A DNA stretch of 8,526 bases, taken from assembly GCA_035306605.1 (NCBI GenBank), contig DATGNR010000082.1. One strand, 5' to 3'. Below the pieces are notes generated by a model. The model saw only the letters and a list, made by a program, of their open reading frames with translations. It was not told the origin of the DNA and ran no database searches. Source of the DNA: Xanthomarina sp035306605. GTDB taxonomy: Bacteria; Bacteroidota; Bacteroidia; Flavobacteriales; Flavobacteriaceae. Made by a program: the position numbers and the translations under genes. Positions within the stretch are counted from its first letter, which is position 1. The number at the start of each line of letters is the position of its first letter. Positions 6,844 through 8,526 of the stretch are shown piece by piece.

Positions 6844-6899
6844 GAACTTGAAACTGAAGTTGAATTCGAAAAATATTCAATTTTAACTTCAATTTCAAT
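6844..6899 (+). repeat. Paired hexad repeats (GAANNN x5 / TTCNNN) in the paaA-paaB spacer
   Basis: GAA recurs every 6 bases at 6844, 6850, 6856, 6862 and 6868. TTC then recurs in the same 6-base register at 6876, 6888 and 6894, with TTT in the slot at 6882. The arms are inverted copies: TTGAAACTGAAGTT on the left against the complement of AACTTCAATTTCAA on the right, with one mismatch. They could form an inter-cistronic hairpin with a short loop. The structure fills most of the spacer and ends 16 bases before the paaB start. Confidence 0.7.
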
Positions 6900-6915
6900 T
6901 TAATATGTAATAATC

Positions 6916-7206
6916 ATGTCAACAAAAAAAAATTGGCCACTTTGGGAAGTCTTTGTAAGAAGTAGAAACGGATTAGAGCATCGACATTTTGGAAGTCTTC
7001 ACGCTGCCGATGCAGATATGGCCTTGGAAAATGCACGCGATGTGTATACTAGACGAAATGAAGGTGTAAGTATTTGGGTGGTAGAATCTAAAAATATTAC
7101 AGCGTCAAATCCGGAGCACAATGGTGAAATGTTTGAGCCGGCACAGGATAAAGTGTATCGTCATCCAACTTTTTACGAGTTGCCGGATGAGGTGAAATAT
7201 ATGTAA
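6916..7206 (+). CDS. paaB: Phenylacetyl-CoA epoxidase subunit PaaB
   Basis: PaaB is the small non-catalytic subunit that holds PaaA-PaaC units together in the epoxidase complex. The protein has 96 residues, matching the family length. It shows the family signature PLWEVFVRSRNGLEHRHFGS near the N-terminus, then HAADADMALENARDVYTRR and SIWVVESKNITAS, and ends with the conserved HPTFYELPDEVKYM. No catalytic residues are expected. It lies between paaA and an inserted four-helix-bundle gene; normally paaC would follow directly. The ATG at 6916 has no strong Shine-Dalgarno sequence. Confidence 0.96.
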   Translation: MSTKKNWPLWEVFVRSRNGLEHRHFGSLHAADADMALENARDVYTRRNEGVSIWVVESKNITASNPEHNGEMFEPAQDKVYRHPTFYELPDEVKYM

Positions 7207-7207
7207 T

Positions 7208-7239
7208 TTGAAATTGAAGCTGAATATGAAACTGAAATA
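7208..7239 (+). repeat. Left GAANNN hexad array before the four-helix-bundle gene
   Basis: GAA recurs at 7210, 7216, 7222, 7228 and 7234, exactly every 6 bases. The first 12 bases, TTGAAATTGAAG (7208-7219), are the perfect reverse complement of 7618-7629 on the far side of the four-helix gene. The next units keep GAA opposite TTC in register. The array begins 2 bases after the paaB stop codon and resembles the left arm in the paaA-paaB spacer. Confidence 0.7.
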
Positions 7240-7259
7240 ATGAATGAAAAAAGTTTGAT

Positions 7260-7589
7260 TTGGCAGAACGGCTTGAGGATTTCGCAGCATCAATTATTCT
7301 GTTATACGATAAAAAACCTTTTTCGTATTCAGGAGACTATTTGGCTAAACAACTTATAAGATCATCGTGTTCTTCAGCTTTGAATTATGGAGAGGTTCTT
7401 GGAGCCGGAACAGATAAAGATAAAATAAACAAGTTGAGAATCTGTTTAAAGGAATTAAGAGAATCTTTACGAAACTTAAACATTCAAACAAAGGCTGGCT
7501 TATTTTCGGAAGAAAGCTTGGTCAAATTAAAAGATGAAAATGATCAATTAATTAGAATTATTGTAACAAGAATTAAAAATATTAACTGA
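7260..7589 (+). CDS. Four-helix-bundle protein of the S23/IVS-like family, N-terminus apparently frameshifted
   Basis: The 109-residue frame belongs to the four-helix-bundle family first known from ORFs in 23S rRNA intervening sequences and related to the Avd accessory protein of diversity-generating retroelements. Features seen are LAERLEDFAASIILLY (helix 1), KQLIRSSCSSALNYGE (the conserved helix 2 patch), KDKINKLRICLKELRESLRNLNI (helix 3), and a basic last helix. Its function is unknown; it has no enzyme motif and is not a known part of phenylacetate degradation. The frame begins only at a TTG (7260). Just upstream, an ATG at 7244 followed by A6 is one base out of frame; removing one A would give MKKFDLAERLEDF, a normal start for this family. 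So it is either a recent frameshift, a sequencing error, or a gene that really uses TTG. It is enclosed by inverted hexad repeats. Confidence 0.8.
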   Translation: MAERLEDFAASIILLYDKKPFSYSGDYLAKQLIRSSCSSALNYGEVLGAGTDKDKINKLRICLKELRESLRNLNIQTKAGLFSEESLVKLKDENDQLIRIIVTRIKNIN

Positions 7590-7594
7590 AATTA

Positions 7595-7636
7595 TTCGAC
7601 TTCGACTTCGACTTCGACTTCAATTTCAACTCCGAT
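7595..7636 (+). repeat. TTCNNN hexad array, with TTCGAC x4, before paaC
   Basis: Seven hexads run without a gap: TTCGAC four times exactly (7595-7618), then TTCAAT, TTCAAC and TCCGAT. The array starts 5 bases after the four-helix gene stop and ends 8 bases before the paaC ATG. CTTCAATTTCAA at 7618-7629 is the perfect inverted copy of 7208-7219. Together the two arrays put the four-helix gene in the loop of a possible long hairpin. Confidence 0.75.
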
Positions 7637-7644
7637 TTAAAACA

Positions 7645-8400
7645 ATGAAAAACAAAAATTTATACAAATACATTCTAGGTATTGCCGATAATAGCCTTAT
7701 CCTGGGTCAGCGTCTCGGGGAATTATGTGGTCATGGCCCCAGCTTAGAAACAGATATTGCGTGTACCAATTTATCTCTTGATTTATTCGGACAAGTGCGA
7801 AGTTATTATCAATATGCAGCCAAACTTGCCGGCGAAGGAAAAACGGAAGACGATATCGCCATGCTTCGTTCAGAACGCGAATATTTAAATGTGCTTTTGG
7901 TAGAACAACCAAATACCGATTTCGCCTATTCTATGGGACGTCAGTTTTTGTTTGATGTCTATCATTTATTGCTTTTAAATGAATTGCAAAAGAGCAAAGA
8001 TTTAACCTTAGCGGCCATTGCTACAAAATCGATAAAAGAAGTTAGTTATCATCAACGTTTTTCAAAAGATTGGGTTAAACGTTTAGGCGATGGAACCGAA
8101 GAAAGTAATAAACGTATGCAGGCAGCCATAGACGATTTATGGGCGTACACCGACGAATTGTTTCATCAAACAGAAGCTGATAAGGCTATGGTTATTGAAG
8201 ATATAGGAGTAGATGTTACCAAGCTAAAAGATGCTTATTACCAAAAAGTAACTGAGGTACTGCAAGAAGCGACTTTAACAGTTCCTGAGTCTAAATATTT
8301 TCAAAAAGGAGGAAAGCAAGGCATCCATACAGAACATATGGGCTTTTTGTTGGCTGAACTGCAATACATGCAACGAGCTTATCCGAATATGGAATGGTAA
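7645..8400 (+). CDS. paaC: Phenylacetyl-CoA epoxidase structural subunit PaaC
   Basis: PaaC is the ferritin-fold partner of PaaA; in studied systems it is needed for complex stability and substrate binding but carries no working di-iron site. The protein is 251 residues long, as expected. Family segments include LGIADNSLILGQRLGELCGHGP near the start, LDLFGQVRSYYQYAA (46-59), which aligns with the PaaA metal-motif helix but lacks its EXXH ligands, then YSMGRQFLFDVYHLLLL, KEVSYHQRF (131-139) and GIHTEHMG (226-233). It follows the TTCNNN repeat array by 8 bases. The next gene, paaD, starts 99 bases after its stop. Confidence 0.96.
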   Translation: MKNKNLYKYILGIADNSLILGQRLGELCGHGPSLETDIACTNLSLDLFGQVRSYYQYAAKLAGEGKTEDDIAMLRSEREYLNVLLVEQPNTDFAYSMGRQFLFDVYHLLLLNELQKSKDLTLAAIATKSIKEVSYHQRFSKDWVKRLGDGTEESNKRMQAAIDDLWAYTDELFHQTEADKAMVIEDIGVDVTKLKDAYYQKVTEVLQEATLTVPESKYFQKGGKQGIHTEHMGFLLAELQYMQRAYPNMEW

Positions 8401-8458
8401 AAGAAAAATGAATAATAAAGTTGAAATAACAAATCACGAAGTAGAAAAAGACTAAAAC

Positions 8459-8493
8459 TTCAGATTTCGAACTTCAGCCTTCGATATTCGATA
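8459..8493 (+). repeat. TTCNNNN heptad repeat x5 in the paaC-paaD spacer
   Basis: TTC recurs at 8459, 8466, 8473, 8480 and 8487, exactly every 7 bases, ending with two identical TTCGATA units. The array ends 6 bases before the paaD start. It looks like the TTCNNN arrays before paaB and paaC but with a 7-base period. Irregular GAA triplets occur earlier in the same spacer (8403, 8410, 8423, 8438, 8444), which may be a decayed left arm. Confidence 0.65.
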
Positions 8494-8499
8494 TTAATT

Positions 8500-8526
8500 A
8501 TGACAACAACAGAACAACATATCGAC
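8500..8526 (+). CDS. paaD: Start of probable paaD (partial, cut by window end)
   Basis: An ATG at 8500 opens nine codons (MTTTEQHID) that run off the window end. Identity rests mainly on position: paaD is the gene that usually follows paaC, and no other gene fits between. PaaD is a DUF59/MIP18-type protein thought to help assemble or protect the iron-sulfur or di-iron centres of the epoxidase system. No diagnostic motif is visible in the few residues present. Confidence 0.6.

Noticed and set aside
7595..7636. Possible CRISPR-like array
   Set aside because: The units are 6 bases with no spacers of normal length and no cas genes nearby; it is a simple tandem repeat.
8408..8455. 15-codon ORF (ATG to TAA) between paaC and paaD
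   Set aside because: Very short, no family, no start signal, and its codons overlap the GAA-rich spacer sequence; chance is the simplest explanation.

Overview
This is an AT-rich, low-GC window from a member of the Bacteroidetes, most likely the family Flavobacteriaceae. The signs are Bacteroidetes-type promoter boxes (TAnnTTTG at -7) placed very close to start codons, weak or absent Shine-Dalgarno sequences, a TPR-type histidine kinase paired with a LuxR-type regulator, a DUF4230 protein, and a phenylacetate operon that starts with paaE. I cannot name the genus from the sequence.

Region 1 (1-3435, + strand): the tail of an unidentified gene is followed 4 bases later by a 651-residue sensor kinase (signal peptide, TPR repeats, one membrane helix, HisKA_3 and HATPase domains) and its NarL/FixJ-type response regulator. 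A membrane-anchored DUF4230 protein follows with its own promoter-like box. Region 2 (3450-3758, - strand): a small single-domain rhodanese converges on the DUF4230 gene. A CRP/FNR-like palindrome lies upstream of it, at about -42 from a predicted start point. Region 3 (3759-4017): about 260 bases between the divergent rhodanese and TetR genes, holding both promoters and one doubtful 25-codon ORF.

Region 4 (4018-8526, + strand): a phenylacetate (phenylacetyl-CoA) catabolic operon in the order tetR - paaE - paaA - paaB - four-helix-bundle gene - paaC - paaD (only the first 9 codons of paaD are in the window). PaaA, PaaB and PaaC form the ring 1,2-epoxidase core, PaaE supplies electrons from NAD(P)H, and PaaD is thought to help iron-sulfur maturation. 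A perfect 18-base palindrome directly downstream of the predicted paaE -7 box is a strong candidate operator for the TetR protein, which suggests substrate-relieved repression.

The least ordinary feature is in the spacers of the paa operon. All four spacers between paaE, paaA, paaB, paaC and paaD contain short-period (6 or 7 base) degenerate tandem repeats next to the following start codon. In two of them, a GAANNN array on the left and a TTCNNN array on the right can pair. In the paaA-paaB spacer these arms enclose only a few bases. In the paaB-paaC spacer they enclose a whole gene of the S23/IVS-like four-helix-bundle family, which looks like a cargo gene sitting in the loop of a repeat hairpin. 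That gene appears to carry a one-base frameshift in its first codons.
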